Translations under genes and position numbers: made by a program | In this document: in pieces, positions 21,151 through 32,535 of the stretch | Numbering within the stretch: the stretch's first letter is position 1 | Layout: each line of letters starts with the position of its first letter | The notes under the pieces: model-generated | The model's database searches: none | Seen by the model: only the letters and a program-made list of their open reading frames with translations | What the model was told of the DNA's origin: nothing | Source: Riptortus pedestris | Lineage: Eukaryota > Arthropoda > Insecta > Hemiptera > Alydidae | Direction of reading: 5' to 3' | Length of the DNA: 64,000 nt | NCBI GenBank assembly: GCA_019009955.1 | Contig: CM032228.1 | Span: forward strand, 70,450,501 to 70,514,500

Positions 21151-21454
21151 ATTGCCATTGATTGGCCCTATTAATAGTTTTGGGCAGTAGACTGACCTCC
21201 TCAATGTAAGGCCAAGATGATTTGGTTCAGACAGAAGACCATCCTTACAAGGGTGACGAGGCAGAGGTTCCACTCAAACTTTCACTGTTTTCACAGGTAG
21301 GTTTGATTTGGCATGAACTCCGCACAGCTAGCTTTTGAACTGCAGTGTAATTATCCCATTGCTTCAACACTCATTCATTTCGATACGACAAGATGTTGAT
21401 GGAAGGGCAAGTCCATTGCCATTAGAGAATAAAATAAACTTATCTCCACGACCT
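21151..21454. other. Unassigned sequence
   Basis: No recognisable gene or repeat. Confidence 0.35.
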
Positions 21455-21705
21455 GGAATAGCCGGTGGTTTAGAGAGGGTGGGGATTAGACAATTCTAAA
21501 TGTCTCTGTTAAACTATTGATAGTCTACAATTGTTGTTCTATCCATTTTTTGCCCATTTTAACTCGAGAATTACACGAGTTATTCGTACTTCTTGTATTC
21601 TGCCTTTGGTAACTACCTCCCCCCCCCCCTTCTACTCATCGGTTTTTAACGTATAAATAGAGAATACGTGGTGAGATAAGGGCCCTTGGGTGACGGACTT
21701 TTTTT
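21455..21705 (-). mobile_element. DE fragment, variant subfamily
   Basis: Reverse orientation: TTTAGAGAGGGTGGGGATTAG, then AAATGTCTCTG, CCCCCTTCTACTCATCGG, AATAGAGAATACGTGGTGAG and GTGACGGAC at the end. It resembles 13750-14000 and 44400-44712 and has an internal deletion near the terminus. Confidence 0.65.
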
Positions 21706-22261
21706 TTCTTTTTTTTTAAATTCTTTTTATAAAAAATTTTTTTTGTTACCTAAAATAAGTTGGTATGCAGCTTGTCACTGTAGATGATAATTAATGCTTA
21801 TTGTAAAGTTCACTTGTGCCCAAAGTGTTGAAATTACGAAGTTCCATTTATCTTCCTGTCCAACACAATAGATGTAGGCCACAGATTCTAAAAACACGTT
21901 TATTTATTCTAAAAACGTGTTTATTTATTCAAAGTGTTTTGCTATTCTCCCCCCAGTTTTTACGATGTTTAATAGGTTTTTTGGCGTAATTTAGTCTTAA
22001 AATTGTAAGTTAGAGCCTAAATGATTTACAAAATCGCTGAAAATTTATATTTAAGATAATTGTACAAGTCGGTTGATGCTTAAAGGGAATGAGAACTATA
22101 TAGAATAATTTTAATCCGTTCGTTAATGGAGCTAATTATTTTTTAACCCAATAACAAGACTGTGGGGCATTGCCTGGGAAGCTATAAAAGAAAGGAAATC
22201 TATGACTCCAATGGCTATCATTTTGAACTCAATTCAATCGATTATAAAAAACTTCATTTTA
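21706..22261. other. Unassigned sequence
   Basis: T-rich tracts at 21700-21745 and an approximate 22-bp direct repeat near 21888-21925 (AAAACACGTTTATTTATTC / AAAACGTGTTTATTTATTC). No gene. Confidence 0.4.
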
Positions 22262-22415
22262 TTAATGTAAACCTAGAGTGACGAGTTCGATTCTCACCTG
22301 GTAAAATAGGAATTTATTTAGCGATGAACTCATTAAATAAAATTCTTAATCCCACCCTGGATAGAACAGGGTGATAACCTGTAGATAACCCGCCCCACTT
22401 AACTATAGTAGCATA
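22262..22415 (+). mobile_element. SINE copy, 5'-truncated
   Basis: AGAGTGACGAGTTCGATTCTC, TTTATTTAGCGATGA, CCCACCCTGGATAGAACAGGG and TAGATAACCCGCCCC. Same family as 7921-8158. Confidence 0.75.
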
Positions 22416-23515
22416 GTAGTATGTGTGCCTAGTTTTACCTAGCACATGAGTGAATATAAAAAGAAACGTAGGTAGAGAAATATATAGGATCAGTCAGTAG
22501 AGCATATTTTGTAGATAGAAAAAAAAACTGAGCGCTTTTATCCAATGTAGATTTCATAAAATACTATATATAATTAATGAAAAAGCATCACATTGAGGGT
22601 GATGAGGCTTCATAAGTAAATAAAATTAAAAAGAGTTGAAAATAGAAAAAAAAAAGAGGAACAAAACCGAAATAAGGGACTTTAGAAAGTGAGAAGTTAA
22701 TTGAAAATAAAGGTAAAAAGAACATAAAGAAGACAGTTTATAAAAATATAAAGTGAAAGGCTTTAAAGGGAAAATAAGTTGCTTTGAAGGTGGTTCATTC
22801 TGATAGACAAGCCACCCCTTCTGAGCCACGGCACTCTATCAGCTCTCCCGCCCCAGCTGTTGAAAGGATCATTATGACCCTGTGAATTGGCGGCAAAAAT
22901 CACCCGCCAAAACATAACTTTATTACTATTATACTCAACGTTTCATTGGAGACCTTATCACTGGATTGTCATTCACAGAATTAAATATTATTCCTTTCAG
23001 GGCGATTCACCTAATGACAGGAGTTCTTCCCACTTTTTTCTTTTATAATTGAATTTGCCTTTGGAAAAGAACGCGATTACCCCACCTCAAATGCTATGGG
23101 CATTGCTAGATGACAATAGATGATAAGGAACTTATTCTTTCCAAATTGTAGGATATGTGTTCTATATGTACATGTTTATGTATTTACATATTTAAATGTG
23201 TGTGTGTATATGTACAACGTTTTCTGATAAAACTCATGAGTAGTTGCTTTAAAAGTTCGTATAGTGAACAATTTTAGTATAGCGGCTTAATTGGTCATCC
23301 CCTAATCGATTCCCGTCATCTTCTATTTCTGTCATTATATTCTTTTTGTTTCCTTTCTTAAGCGTTTTTTTTTCTGAGAAGGCCCTAGAATACGTTGGTT
23401 TTAATTATCAAAGAAATCCTTGTGATGGAAGATTGACAAATATTGAGATTATTTTCACAGAAAATACTGATTTCAATAATAAATATTTTTATTAGGAAAA
23501 GAACCTCATCTTATC
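22416..23515. other. Unassigned sequence
   Basis: Purine-rich stretch at 22570-22790; short (TG)n at 23197-23210. No gene or known element recognised. Confidence 0.4.
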
Positions 23516-23523
23516 TTTCATAG

Positions 23524-24510
23524 CAGAGTTGGGCAAATTCGTAATTACAATAACATGTTACAAATTATAACTACATTACTTGAAATGTAGTTACAACTAC
23601 CACTGCTAATGTAATTAGTTATTGATAATGGGCGACTACATTTTTCAACTGAAGTATCTATAATAGCGATTTCACAACTAAAGTTAGTAATTCATAAAAT
23701 CTGTAGTTCCAAATAGAACTACAGTTAGTAGTTGTAACTACACTACAACTACTTGCATAGTTACTTTATAAAACAGTGAATGAAGCTGTTATGAACTATC
23801 TACCTGCAGTGTCTTCACATTTAAATTTTTATTATATTACATATACTGCTACATTATTATATACATTTTATTGTAAATTACGCGTGACTGAAAATAATTT
23901 TAATGCAAATAAATGAAAACTAACAATAGAATCAAATAAGATGTACAATTACGAAAATAAATGTAAATTTCTCTTTATTTTTTTCTAAATCGTATGAAAG
24001 AAAAAAATACTTTAACATTTAAACAAATTAGCCTTTAAAATGACTCTTAACTCAAAATCTACCTATTTAATTTTAGGGCGTTCCTCATCGAGGCAAAAGA
24101 AAATAGTTGCTCTACTGGAGCAGAGGATAGAAAAGGTGTTACTTAAAAAATACAGGCAGGGTATTTATTCATCGACATTATAATAAAGTGAAAATATTTG
24201 TATAGAGGCAATCAAAATATGGTTAAATATGTCAAATGCAAACGATTTTCTGAGAGTGGCTGCAGTTTTTACTCAGTAAATACAGTTACAATTACAGTTA
24301 CTAATTGCAATTATTTTAATAACTAATTTTTATTTCAACTAGCAGCTGGATTTATGAATACTAACTTCAATTACTGTAATTGCAAGACCAAGAAAATACA
24401 GCTACAGTTACCAACTACATTTTTGTAACTATAGTTGCAATTACATAACTAGTATTTATTAGTTGAAAAAGTAGTTAATAATGAAAGTATTTAATTGCTG
24501 GCCAACTCTG
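23524..24510. mobile_element. Non-autonomous hAT element, complete (987 bp)
   Basis: Terminal inverted repeats CAGAGTTGGGCAA and (reverse complement of the right end) CAGAGTTGGCCAG. They are flanked by a perfect 8-bp target duplication TTTCATAG (23516-23523 and 24511-24518). An 8-bp duplication and a CAG-type terminus are hallmarks of hAT. The interior carries many short self-complementary blocks of the AGTTGTAACTAC type and no transposase. It moved using a transposase from elsewhere. Confidence 0.92.
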
Positions 24511-24711
24511 TTTCATAGTATAGGATATATCTTATCTTTGCCTAAAATTAGGATACATTTTGAAGCCCCTTAGAGGGTAGTATTTTTGAGAGGCCATTAA
24601 AAATATTAAAAATTATAAAATTAAAAATCTTGGCACGCTTGTGGAATTCGGCGCGATTGACTTACTTTCCGAGCCTCCGAGCCTTTACACTAATTCGCTC
24701 GTTCACCCCCG

Positions 24712-25107
24712 AGGGGAAATCAGTTATTGAGGTTGTACTCATGAAGGGATTTTCGAAAACTTTCTTCAAATGTTCATCAATCTTTACCCAGAAGATGACG
24801 AAAATAAGGTCCGTTCAAAATGGTATATATACATCATCTTTAAACGGGGAATTTTGAAAATTTTAAATATCTTTGTTGTTATGCGTCGGATGAAAAAGTT
24901 GTATATAATCAATCTTGTTGCAAATGTAATGTTATATACATGTTTTCTCTATATTGATAATTAACCGAGATATTTCTATATTTCAGTTTTCGATCATTAG
25001 TAAACCCCACTCCTACTAATGTCATATTAACAATAAGCTGTTATATCATGAATTCCATTACAAGGTTAAATACCAAATATGGTTTTCCTTGAACTGTTAA
25101 TTTGTGA
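24712..25107 (-). mobile_element. DE fragment
   Basis: GAGGGGAAATCAGTTATTGAGG, AGATGACGAAAATAAGGTCCG, CCCACTCCTACTAATGTCATA and ACCAAATATGGTTTTCC. It is truncated at the outer end and lacks a TA tract. Confidence 0.8.
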
Positions 25108-25672
25108 GCTCCTATTTAGCACCATTAATTGAATTATCGGACCTTCCTTTGCGTTGAGGAATCGTATGGTTGTAAGTTCCGGCCACAGTGCCGTACCCTT
25201 TTCCCGTGGGCCCCCTTGTTGGTGGCGACCATTCGAGGTTGGAGTCTGTCCAGCCCACGTTAGACGATTTAATTGAAGGCTTCTGGTAAAGGTTACAGTG
25301 GGCAAGGCTCGCAAGATAACATTCTGTTCTTCACTTCCTTCTTTATCCACTCCCTCCTTCCTTCCGTCTTGCCTGCCTTGTTGCAAAGGGTCAGAACTTA
25401 TAGAAAGGACTTTTTCTCCTTCTTTCAATTTGTTATAACTTTTAATTTTTACGATACGAACATTGATTGTAAAGATTTTAGTAATATCGAATGTAGCGAT
25501 GTATCTAATTATGATAGCATTTGGTACGAGGCTGTGTCTTCTTATCTGTGAGGACGAAGATGATCCAAAGAATGGATGTCCCTCTAAGCCATGGTCTGAC
25601 TCAGTGTTTAGAAGAAAGAACAGTATACTCGTGATGAGACCTCGTAGGAAAGAACATGAAACGTGCAGCGTT
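25108..25672. other. Unassigned, GC-richer sequence between two DE copies
   Basis: A 120-codon minus frame (25066-25428) and overlapping plus frames show no recognisable domain. Composition differs from the surrounding AT-rich DNA, so it may be another insertion. Confidence 0.4.
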
Positions 25673-26022
25673 AAAATCCGCCAGGTAGGGGGTGCGATAA
25701 GTAAGTAGATTTCCCACGCGCGTCACATGTTTGCATTTACCTCAAAACGTAAAAATTCAATGAGAAAAATAATTAGTATTTAGGCTTAAAATAGTATTTT
25801 TCTTAATATATAAGTTTGTTGCTAATATGCCATGAGTAAGTGTGAAGGTTTACACAAGGCAGAAAACTAAAAAATGCAAATATCTCTGTTATTAATCAGG
25901 ATTATGAAAAACAAAACAAACGTACATAACAACATTTATGGAATATTGTATGTGCAATAAGATTGATTCAGTACAAATTTTCGATCCAATGCATAATAAC
26001 GGAGATATTTCGATATATCAGC
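25673..26022 (+). mobile_element. DE 5' portion
   Basis: AAAATCCGCCAGGTAGGGGGTGCG, AGTAGATTTCCCACGCGCGTCAC, then standard DE to ATAACGGAGATATTTCG, where it is truncated. Confidence 0.8.
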
Positions 26023-27330
26023 CGTGGCGGTCATATGCCAGAAATCATATTTAAAATGTAATGCCACAAGATTATCTTTCGAATAAAAAATAATTCTTGT
26101 CAATCGAATAATCCATCGTTGTTTTATTGCAATTTAAAGTTCTATACCTCTAAAAAAAACACCCTATATAAGGAAAAAGAGGCAGTGAAAATAATTATAT
26201 TTTTCTTTATATTTAATGTATAGGAGCAGGAAAAGCTTTATGTTCTTTATGTGAGTGATTTCGGATACATTAAACTCCAATTTTCTATACAGAATTCTTA
26301 TAATATAAAATATTCAATAAACATTTTGAAAGCTAACTCATTTTTACTATTCAGCTTTTTTGAGATTTACTAGCAAATGTGAGACTTTAGTAAAACAAAA
26401 TTACTACTAAGGAAGATCCTGCTCCTCTCATTGTGCTTCTGCCGAGAGTGATAGAGGACGATTGAATTGTACATATCATATCACCAAATGCGTTTAAATG
26501 CAGACTGCAACATTCTTAATAAAATAAAATAATAATGTAACTAAATAACTGCAAACATTTAGTAAGTAAACCATTCCGAGCGATTTATTCTAATGGATTG
26601 GCCATTCTTCCTTACTGTTGCAGTACACCGCGAATTCCCAATTGCATAAAAGGGAATTTGATACCTGGAGTGGAAGATTGGCAGTTGATATTATTTTCGG
26701 AAGCTCACATTTACGGCTTCAATAGATGTAAGAATTGAAGAAATATATCGGATTAACCATTGTTGTTTAATCCAACTATGGTTTGAGTTGCCAGCAAGAT
26801 TTTGTTGAGATTGTATTTCAGATTGGAGAAAGAGTATTTAATGTCCGAGGCATGAATTAAGATATATAGCCTCAATGAAAGTCCCTTTTCTATTACTACA
26901 TTTAACACTGATTATTATGAATGAGGTACATCATTACTGCAAAAGCGACAAAGATTTTACTAGAAAAGGGGAATCAATTCTTCAAAGTATAAAAAGCAAA
27001 GTAAAAGTGGAATGAGGTTAATGGGAGTAAACGGAGGATAACTAAAAGATTATTTTATTTTATATTTCAGGACGTGCTTCACAGGAAGAGGTTAAAGTGT
27101 AATAAAATAAAAACTGATTTACAGCCCATAAATGTTGGGGAGAACTTCCCGCTTGCAAACCCATGCGGAACACATAACATTCAACAGGGGCATAACCCTC
27201 TAGAGCAGTTGTTTACATCTGTATTCAATAGAAAATAAAATATTTTGCCCAAGGAAGAATGTCAAACGAAGAATGTGTCAGATATTGTTTTATATACTCT
27301 AAACATGTTCAGATATTGTTTTATATACAC
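26023..27330. other. Unassigned sequence
   Basis: AT-rich. No ORF of interest, no repeat family recognised. Confidence 0.4.
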
Positions 27331-27475
27331 TAGGTGCTCAGATTGGCCATGTGAGTTTAACCGTTGGTCTTAATCTAACATGACAAACGTAGAGTGCCGA
27401 GTTCGAATACCGTCTGGGCAAGACAAATTGGTTTATTTATTTAGTGACGGTCTCATTAAATGGGTGTGGGACTGA
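27331..27475 (+). mobile_element. SINE copy, 3'-truncated
   Basis: Head with GGCCATGTGAGTTTAACCG, GAGTTCGAATACCGTCTGGG and TTTATTTAGTGACGG. It ends after TCATTAAATGGGTGTGG. Confidence 0.75.
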
Positions 27476-27692
27476 GATAGAAGAACTACTCAGAATAGCG
27501 AATAACTAGAAATTAGTAGATATTGAAGAGATTCCAAAATCCTATCAAATAGTTATATAAATATACTGAATATCGTAACCATTTGATGATAAGTTTTAGA
27601 AAAAAACAATATCTAAAAAAATATTAAAATAACTAATATTAAATAACAAATAAGGATAATAAATGTACCTGGGAATAAATTCATTTTCCATA

Positions 27693-27696
<4 letters not shown>

Positions 27697-27744
<48 letters not shown>
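27697..27744. repeat. (TA)n microsatellite outside a recognisable DE
   Basis: A run of alternating TA about 48 bases long. The flanks do not show clear DE blocks. Confidence 0.8.
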
Positions 27745-27747
<3 letters not shown>

Positions 27748-27794
27748 AAAGTATTGAATAAACAAGTGTTTCTTATTAAAAACACACCTAGTAC

Positions 27795-27935
27795 TACTTA
27801 TATAAAGGATTTATATTAGGAATTTATTAAATTAAATTGATTAAATAAATTCCTTAGTCCAACCCTTGCTACAAAAGGGTAGTAACCTATAGGTATCTAG
27901 TCCCAATTAGTCGTAGTAGCACAATGTGTAGGTTA
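27795..27935 (+). mobile_element. SINE 3' fragment
   Basis: TTAAATAAATTCCTTAGTCCAACCC, ACAAAAGGGTAGTAACCTATAGG and CAATTAGTCGTAGTAGCA match the SINE body. Confidence 0.65.
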
Positions 27936-27944
27936 AGAAATAAT

Positions 27945-28065
27945 AATTTAAATTTTTTTAATCCAAGTTATAACGACGGAGATATTTTAAATTTTTCTCA
28001 TCCACTAATCCTTCAATCCTCCTTACCAGACGTAAATAATACCCTCGATATATGACGAATCATGA
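27945..28065 (+). mobile_element. Short DE fragment
   Basis: AATCCAAGTTATAACGACGGAGATATTTTAAATTTTTC, then the C-rich block. Truncated on both sides. Confidence 0.5.
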
Positions 28066-28271
28066 TTTATAGGCTTATTGCTAATGTTAGACGAGCACGA
28101 GTACGTTTACTCTGAAATATCATTGCTAATATTAAAGAGTTAGAGAAGTCATTTATGCTTCAAAAATTGTTGAAAATTAACTCTGGATTTGTGCTGGCTG
28201 GTGGAGGTCCATCATCAACGGAAGGATCAAAAAAGGTCAAACACCTCCACTCTTAATACTTCTTTATTACA

Positions 28272-28312
28272 GGCAAAGTACTTTCGGGGCGAACCGTCCC
28301 ATCATCAGTGCT
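28272..28312 (-). ncRNA. Candidate hammerhead ribozyme in Penelope-like terminus
   Basis: On the minus strand: GCA, CTGATGA, a GGG...CCC stem II, GAAA, a very short stem III around GTAC, then TGC pairing with the upstream GCA. Minimal type I hammerheads with short stem III are known in Penelope-like elements. The base at the predicted cleavage site would be U. Confidence 0.6.
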
Positions 28313-28517
28313 CTGTGACACAACATTTATACTTTCAAAAACATGTAATATATATATGAATAAATAAATATATATATAAAAGTCAACAAAGGTAGTCGAA
28401 TATTAAAAAACAAACAAATATATATAAAACGCAATGCTACACTTATGACTAGAACGTTACAAATAAATATTAAAAGCAATAAACAACAAAATAACTAGGA
28501 GATGGAGAGGAACTGAC

Positions 28518-28981
28518 CTAGAGTTGGTTCCTATTGAGCCGACATCTCCGGCGAGACTGGGAGCCTACTCGGGCCAGAGCGGCTACTGCAGAGGACGGAA
28601 CATGCCTGAGCACGCCACCCTCCCCCCTAATATTAATATTTTTATCTTCTAGCATGTCCATCCTGATCCATAACTGTTCTACTAGATCCATTGTCTTCCC
28701 TTTGCCAAGGTGGTCGAGCACCTCGAACTCAACGGCATTTGCTTCATGGCCTTCATTTATCATGTGTTTACGTACCTCCGAAGTCTTGGTGGAAAGGTGC
28801 TCTTTTAATCTGCTTCTTAGCTTCCTTCCACTTTGCCCCACACATGAGCTTCCGCAAGTCAGGCAAGCAACCCGATACACACCAGATCTATCCAGTGGAT
28901 CGACCGCATCCTTAATCCTTGGGAGCATATGTTTTATGGAGCTTAGACTTCGATAGGCAGTACGAAGTACTTCATACCGAA
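28518..28981 (-). CDS. Penelope-like GIY-YIG endonuclease fragment (partial)
   Basis: The frame is open from about 28981 and includes TAYRSLSSIKH before the first ATG at 28928. The GIY-YIG domain shows GVYRVACLTCGSS, then CVGQSGRKLRSRLKEH; the YVG tyrosine is a cysteine here. It is followed by EVRKHMINEGH and VEQLWIRMD, with the conserved His and Glu. Family role: endonuclease of the retroelement polyprotein. It is 5'-truncated, with no reverse transcriptase and no start of its own. The C-terminus is Arg-rich. Confidence 0.85.
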
Positions 28982-28985
28982 AAAA

Positions 28986-29592
28986 AAGTTATTGTTTTTT
29001 TAAATTTTATTTTGACGCAATTACAACTTCTACACATATGGTGTTCACTTAAGCATACTGTATGAAATAACACCTCAGTCTATATTTCAATTCTTGTTTG
29101 CTAGGTTTCAGCTTGGTATTTCAGCAAGTGGCTTAGCTTAAATTTGTAAAAAAAAAAATTAAAATAATTTAAAAACTCATGCTTATATATTTAGATAATT
29201 ATTGAACTCACACTGCCTGCCAATAGAATAGAAATCTGTGAACACTTACCTGAAAAAAAAGAAGAAGTAATTAGTATTAATTATTTTCAACAGGTTTATG
29301 AAAACATACAGTACCTGTAGCAATTTGTAATTGCTCTTCCTGAGAAGAGGATGGCATATATATCTCTGCTAATAAAACACTATTTACCTTTCTCCCTTCA
29401 TTAATTTGTTAGAATAATTTCACATAAACATTCCCGGTAGCAACATTTGGCCGTTTTGGCTGTTTATATTTCTGTGCTACCTGTTGCATTCATCCTTGAT
29501 GGACTTAATGTTATACCAATATCATTCTTGAATTTACTCATTTATTTGCTCTCTTTTCTGTGTCTTATTTCTTCTGTTTACATTGTTCTTAA
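28986..29592. other. Unassigned sequence
   Basis: AT-rich. A hydrophobic 84-codon plus frame begins at 29447 and runs into the piggyBac-type element; probably chance. Confidence 0.4.
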
Positions 29593-30474
29593 CACTGCAG
29601 TAGTCGCGCCCCTCATCAGTACAAGAGTGGGTGCACGTCATCTCTCAGATGGCTTACCAATTTTCCTTAAGATTAAAAGTAAGAAGGTTAGTTTTAATTA
29701 AGCCTGTACTAATATTTGTATAAAAGTTATAATTGTTACATTATATGAAGAATATACATGATTTATGATTACATAATATGAAAAAAAAAAATATTTCACC
29801 CATTATCTTGGCTTACACAATATAAAATTGATTCATACATATGTTATACAATCACATTATATAGTCAGGTTTATAAAAACAAATAAAATAGTTAGGTAGG
29901 TTTATAAAATGAAATATGACCATTTCTTAAATAAATTACTTGAGAATTGATCCCCGCAATATTCAGAAGAGAAAAAAAATACAACCATAGGCCACCTTCT
30001 GGTATTTCTCGATACATTATAAAGTGAACACATTTTATCCAATATGTCTAGTGGTCTAATGGAAGGCTTTTTCTTTTCTCCTGTTCTCTCATTCATTTCT
30101 CCATAAAAAGCATACTTGATATGGCCAATACATTTCGAATTTTGGAATTATTTTTTGGGGACATAGGAAACCAGGGTGCCCTCCTTCCTATAAGCGAAGA
30201 TGCTTGAATTTATTTCCCTATTATTTATACTTTTAAGCTCCCTGTAAATCTGCCACTGCGCTACTTACAAGGGTAGTCGCGCGGGATCTCACAGATGCCT
30301 CAAGGTCATGCGTAGTACTGGAGAATCAGAAGAGGGTTTCAACAGTACTGGTGGAAGGCTCTAGAGATGAGGGGAAGGTAGCTAGGGTGGGGTGCTTGCA
30401 GGTTCTCTCTTCTACTCAGCAGTTCGAAAAGTCTCTCTAAGTCATCTCTCAGATGATGTGCGACTACTGCAGTG
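29593..30474 (-). mobile_element. Internally deleted piggyBac-type element, complete ends (882 bp)
   Basis: Flanked by TTAA on both sides (29589-29592 and 30475-30478). Both ends begin CACTGCAGTAGTCGC when read inward. TTAA duplication is the piggyBac hallmark. The interior keeps only a short transposase C-terminal piece on the minus strand. Confidence 0.88.
29902..30096 (-). pseudogene. piggyBac transposase C-terminal fragment
   Basis: The 64-codon frame includes LDILDKMCSLYNVSRNTRRWPMVVF, the conserved stretch around the third catalytic region of piggyBac transposases. The usual DIAGINS-like segment then appears degraded (EYCGDQFSSN). No N-terminal or cysteine-rich domain remains in this copy. 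Confidence 0.8.
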
Positions 30475-30478
30475 TTAA

Positions 30479-31236
30479 TTTGCCTACTTACATTTATTTT
30501 ATCTGCTTTGTCGTTGGTCCATGTTCTAAGATAAGGCACTTGATTTTCTTATCCATGAATTTCTCTGCTTCCTTTGGCATAGGCTCAGCCACATTGTTGG
30601 GTATGTCTTTGTATGCCTGCATGTTCCTAAATGAGTATAAAGTGATTAATGTTTTCATCGTAGTTACGTAAATATGAGCCTCGCGTCATCGTTTATATGC
30701 GTCCTAGGGATGACTTCATCATGTTTTTGTAGCTGCATAAGCTTAGCCTTTTTGATAGTGATTTTAATTTCTCCAGAATTATAAAACTTTTGTAAAACAA
30801 TTTAGTCGTTATTTAGTAATTACTTTTGAGTCTTGGTGTGGCAATTGAGTTGAGAATTGTGGAGTTTACTTGCTTGTTAATTTGTGATAAATATTACGTA
30901 TTTTGGCTCCTTTATAAATCATATTACGCAAATACGTCATAAAATTAAGAAAGAGTAAATTTGTCAAGAATTCTGATGAATTAAAATTGATAATAAATCT
31001 TGCTCCTTTATAAATTTAATGTCATAAAATTTAAAAGGAGTAAATTTGACAAGATTTCTGTTTAATTATTATTAATTATACCTCAAATGATTAAATACAA
31101 CCATAACTTTTATTTTGAAAACGCATGAAAGAAAAAAATAAAAAAATAAGCAAAATCAGGATAAAAGAGTACATTTATGCACATCATAAAAAATAGAAAG
31201 AAGGTGATCAGTAAGAAAACAGAAATAAAACATGTG
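30479..31236. other. Unassigned sequence with one weak exon-like stretch
   Basis: Mostly AT-rich. On the minus strand 30492-30626 reads open for about 43 codons (MPKEAEKFMDKKIKCL) between a pyrimidine-rich TTTAG and a GTAAGT. I do not recognise the protein. The frame reaches a stop just before the donor-like site. Confidence 0.35.
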
Positions 31237-31728
31237 ATAAGGATCAATAAAAAGGCCCTGTCCTCTACTGTTTTTAATATTATGCAGTGCACTTTCGGAG
31301 TCAACGCTCCATCGTCAGTGCCTGCTGACAAACAAAACCTTGAGTCAATTTAACAATCATAGCATGGCCAAAAGCAAAAAACCAAACACAAAAATTAAGA
31401 ATAAAAACAATAGAAAATTTAATAAATAGTCCACTAATAAAACTTAAAGAAGTTAAAAAGGGAAATCTCCTAAAACGAAGCGTATGTCAAAAACTTAAAA
31501 CTATAAATAAAATTAAAAAACAACACAAAATGCAGATAGGAAACCGTATCACAGTGGGTGGGAAACCATGAAAAGCACACCAGAGGAACTGTAATGCAAA
31601 AGACAAATAAAAAACAATAAATGAACCACCTCATACTAATAATAGTGAGGAAATGTAGGAGGTACCTGATTATAGCTGTGTAGGCTGGACCGCCGGGCGA
31701 CTGAACCTCTGTCCCCGTAGAGACGACG
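31237..31728 (-). repeat. Left arm of Penelope inverted repeat
   Basis: Runs from ATAAGGATCAATAAAAAGGCC to CCCCGTAGAGACGAC. It pairs with 32472-32971 with small differences, including a 2-base loss in the hammerhead region. Confidence 0.9.
31275..31322 (-). ncRNA. Hammerhead ribozyme copy lacking two bases at the cleavage site
   Basis: CTGACGA, GGAG/CTCC and GAAA are intact on the minus strand. The right arm reads GTGCACTCTGCAT but this copy reads GTGCACTGCAT, removing the cleavage dinucleotide. Predicted inactive. Confidence 0.65.
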
Positions 31729-31736
31729 GCCGTAGA

Positions 31737-32245
31737 GATACGGCTGAGGGGCTACATATCAAGCTGGACAGAATGGCATAGGGAGGTGGTAATATTAATA
31801 AAGTCCGTCACGCAGGGGCTGCGTAAACTAAGCAGATTTCCCACGTGAAGTTATACAATAGAGAAATCTCCATACGAGAGCCGAACAGTTGCGGCAAAGG
31901 GCAGAACTAGGTTTTGGCGGAAAAACCCTTCGTCATGCGTTATCGGCCCAAATTTAATAAAAATGCAAATATCTCGGTTAATATTCAAGATAGAGAATAA
32001 ATGTATAGAAAAATATTTATAGTACATATAATTTGCAATAAGATTGATTCTCTACAATGTTTTGATGCGACGTATGGTAACGGAGATATTTCGAATTTTC
32101 GAAAATCCCTTCCTCTAAACCCCCCCTCCCACTGGTCCGATTTTAGCCATTGACGAACTTGATCTGTCTTTTTGCATAAAACGTTTAAATATCGAGTTTG
32201 GTAACGACCAAACTAAAATTGCGACCGCTAGAGCGTTAACAGACG

Positions 32246-32305
<60 letters not shown>

Positions 32306-32535
32306 GAACGGACCTCATTTTCGTCATCTCCTGGGTAGGATCGATGGACATTTGAAGAAAATTTTCAAAAATCGCGTCATGAGTACGACCTCAATAGCTG
32401 ATCTCCCTTAAGGGAAATCTGCTAAAAAAGGAAGAGGCGGCTTCGCTGAGACATGTTAGTGACGGGGCTTTGTCGTCTCTACGGGGACAGAGGTTCAGTC
32501 GCCCGGCTGTCGTGGTCCAGGCTACACAGTTATAA
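31737..32535 (+). pseudogene. Penelope-like C-terminal coding region split by DE
   Basis: Before the DE insert the frame reads TAEGLHIKLDRMA with a stop soon after. After it the frame reads KEEAASLRHVSDGALSSLRG and continues to VVVQATQL and a stop at 32535. This matches the C-terminus of the 19275-19868 ORF. The GIY-YIG core itself is not present in this copy. Confidence 0.85.
31802..32427 (+). mobile_element. DE family, complete short-form copy inside Penelope-like coding sequence
   Basis: AAGTCCGTCACGCAGGGGCTGCG through TA tract 32247-32300 to the CTTAAGGGAAATCTGCT end. Because the target is known from the 19.7-kb copy, both edges can be placed: target ATTAATA on the left and AAAAGGAAGAGG on the right. 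Confidence 0.92.

Larger units (their letters stand above)
28230..28985 (-). mobile_element. Penelope-like element, second family, 3' part
   Basis: Minus strand: C-terminal coding region, about 200 bp of A/T-rich 3' untranslated sequence, then a terminal repeat with a hammerhead-type core. It is related to but distinct from the 19-kb and 31-kb copies (same RSGVYR...CVGQSGRK layout). It is truncated upstream at about 28985. Confidence 0.8.

Noticed and set aside
28534..28956. 140-codon plus-strand ORF
   Set aside because: It is antisense to the GIY-YIG coding frame, which has clear motifs.
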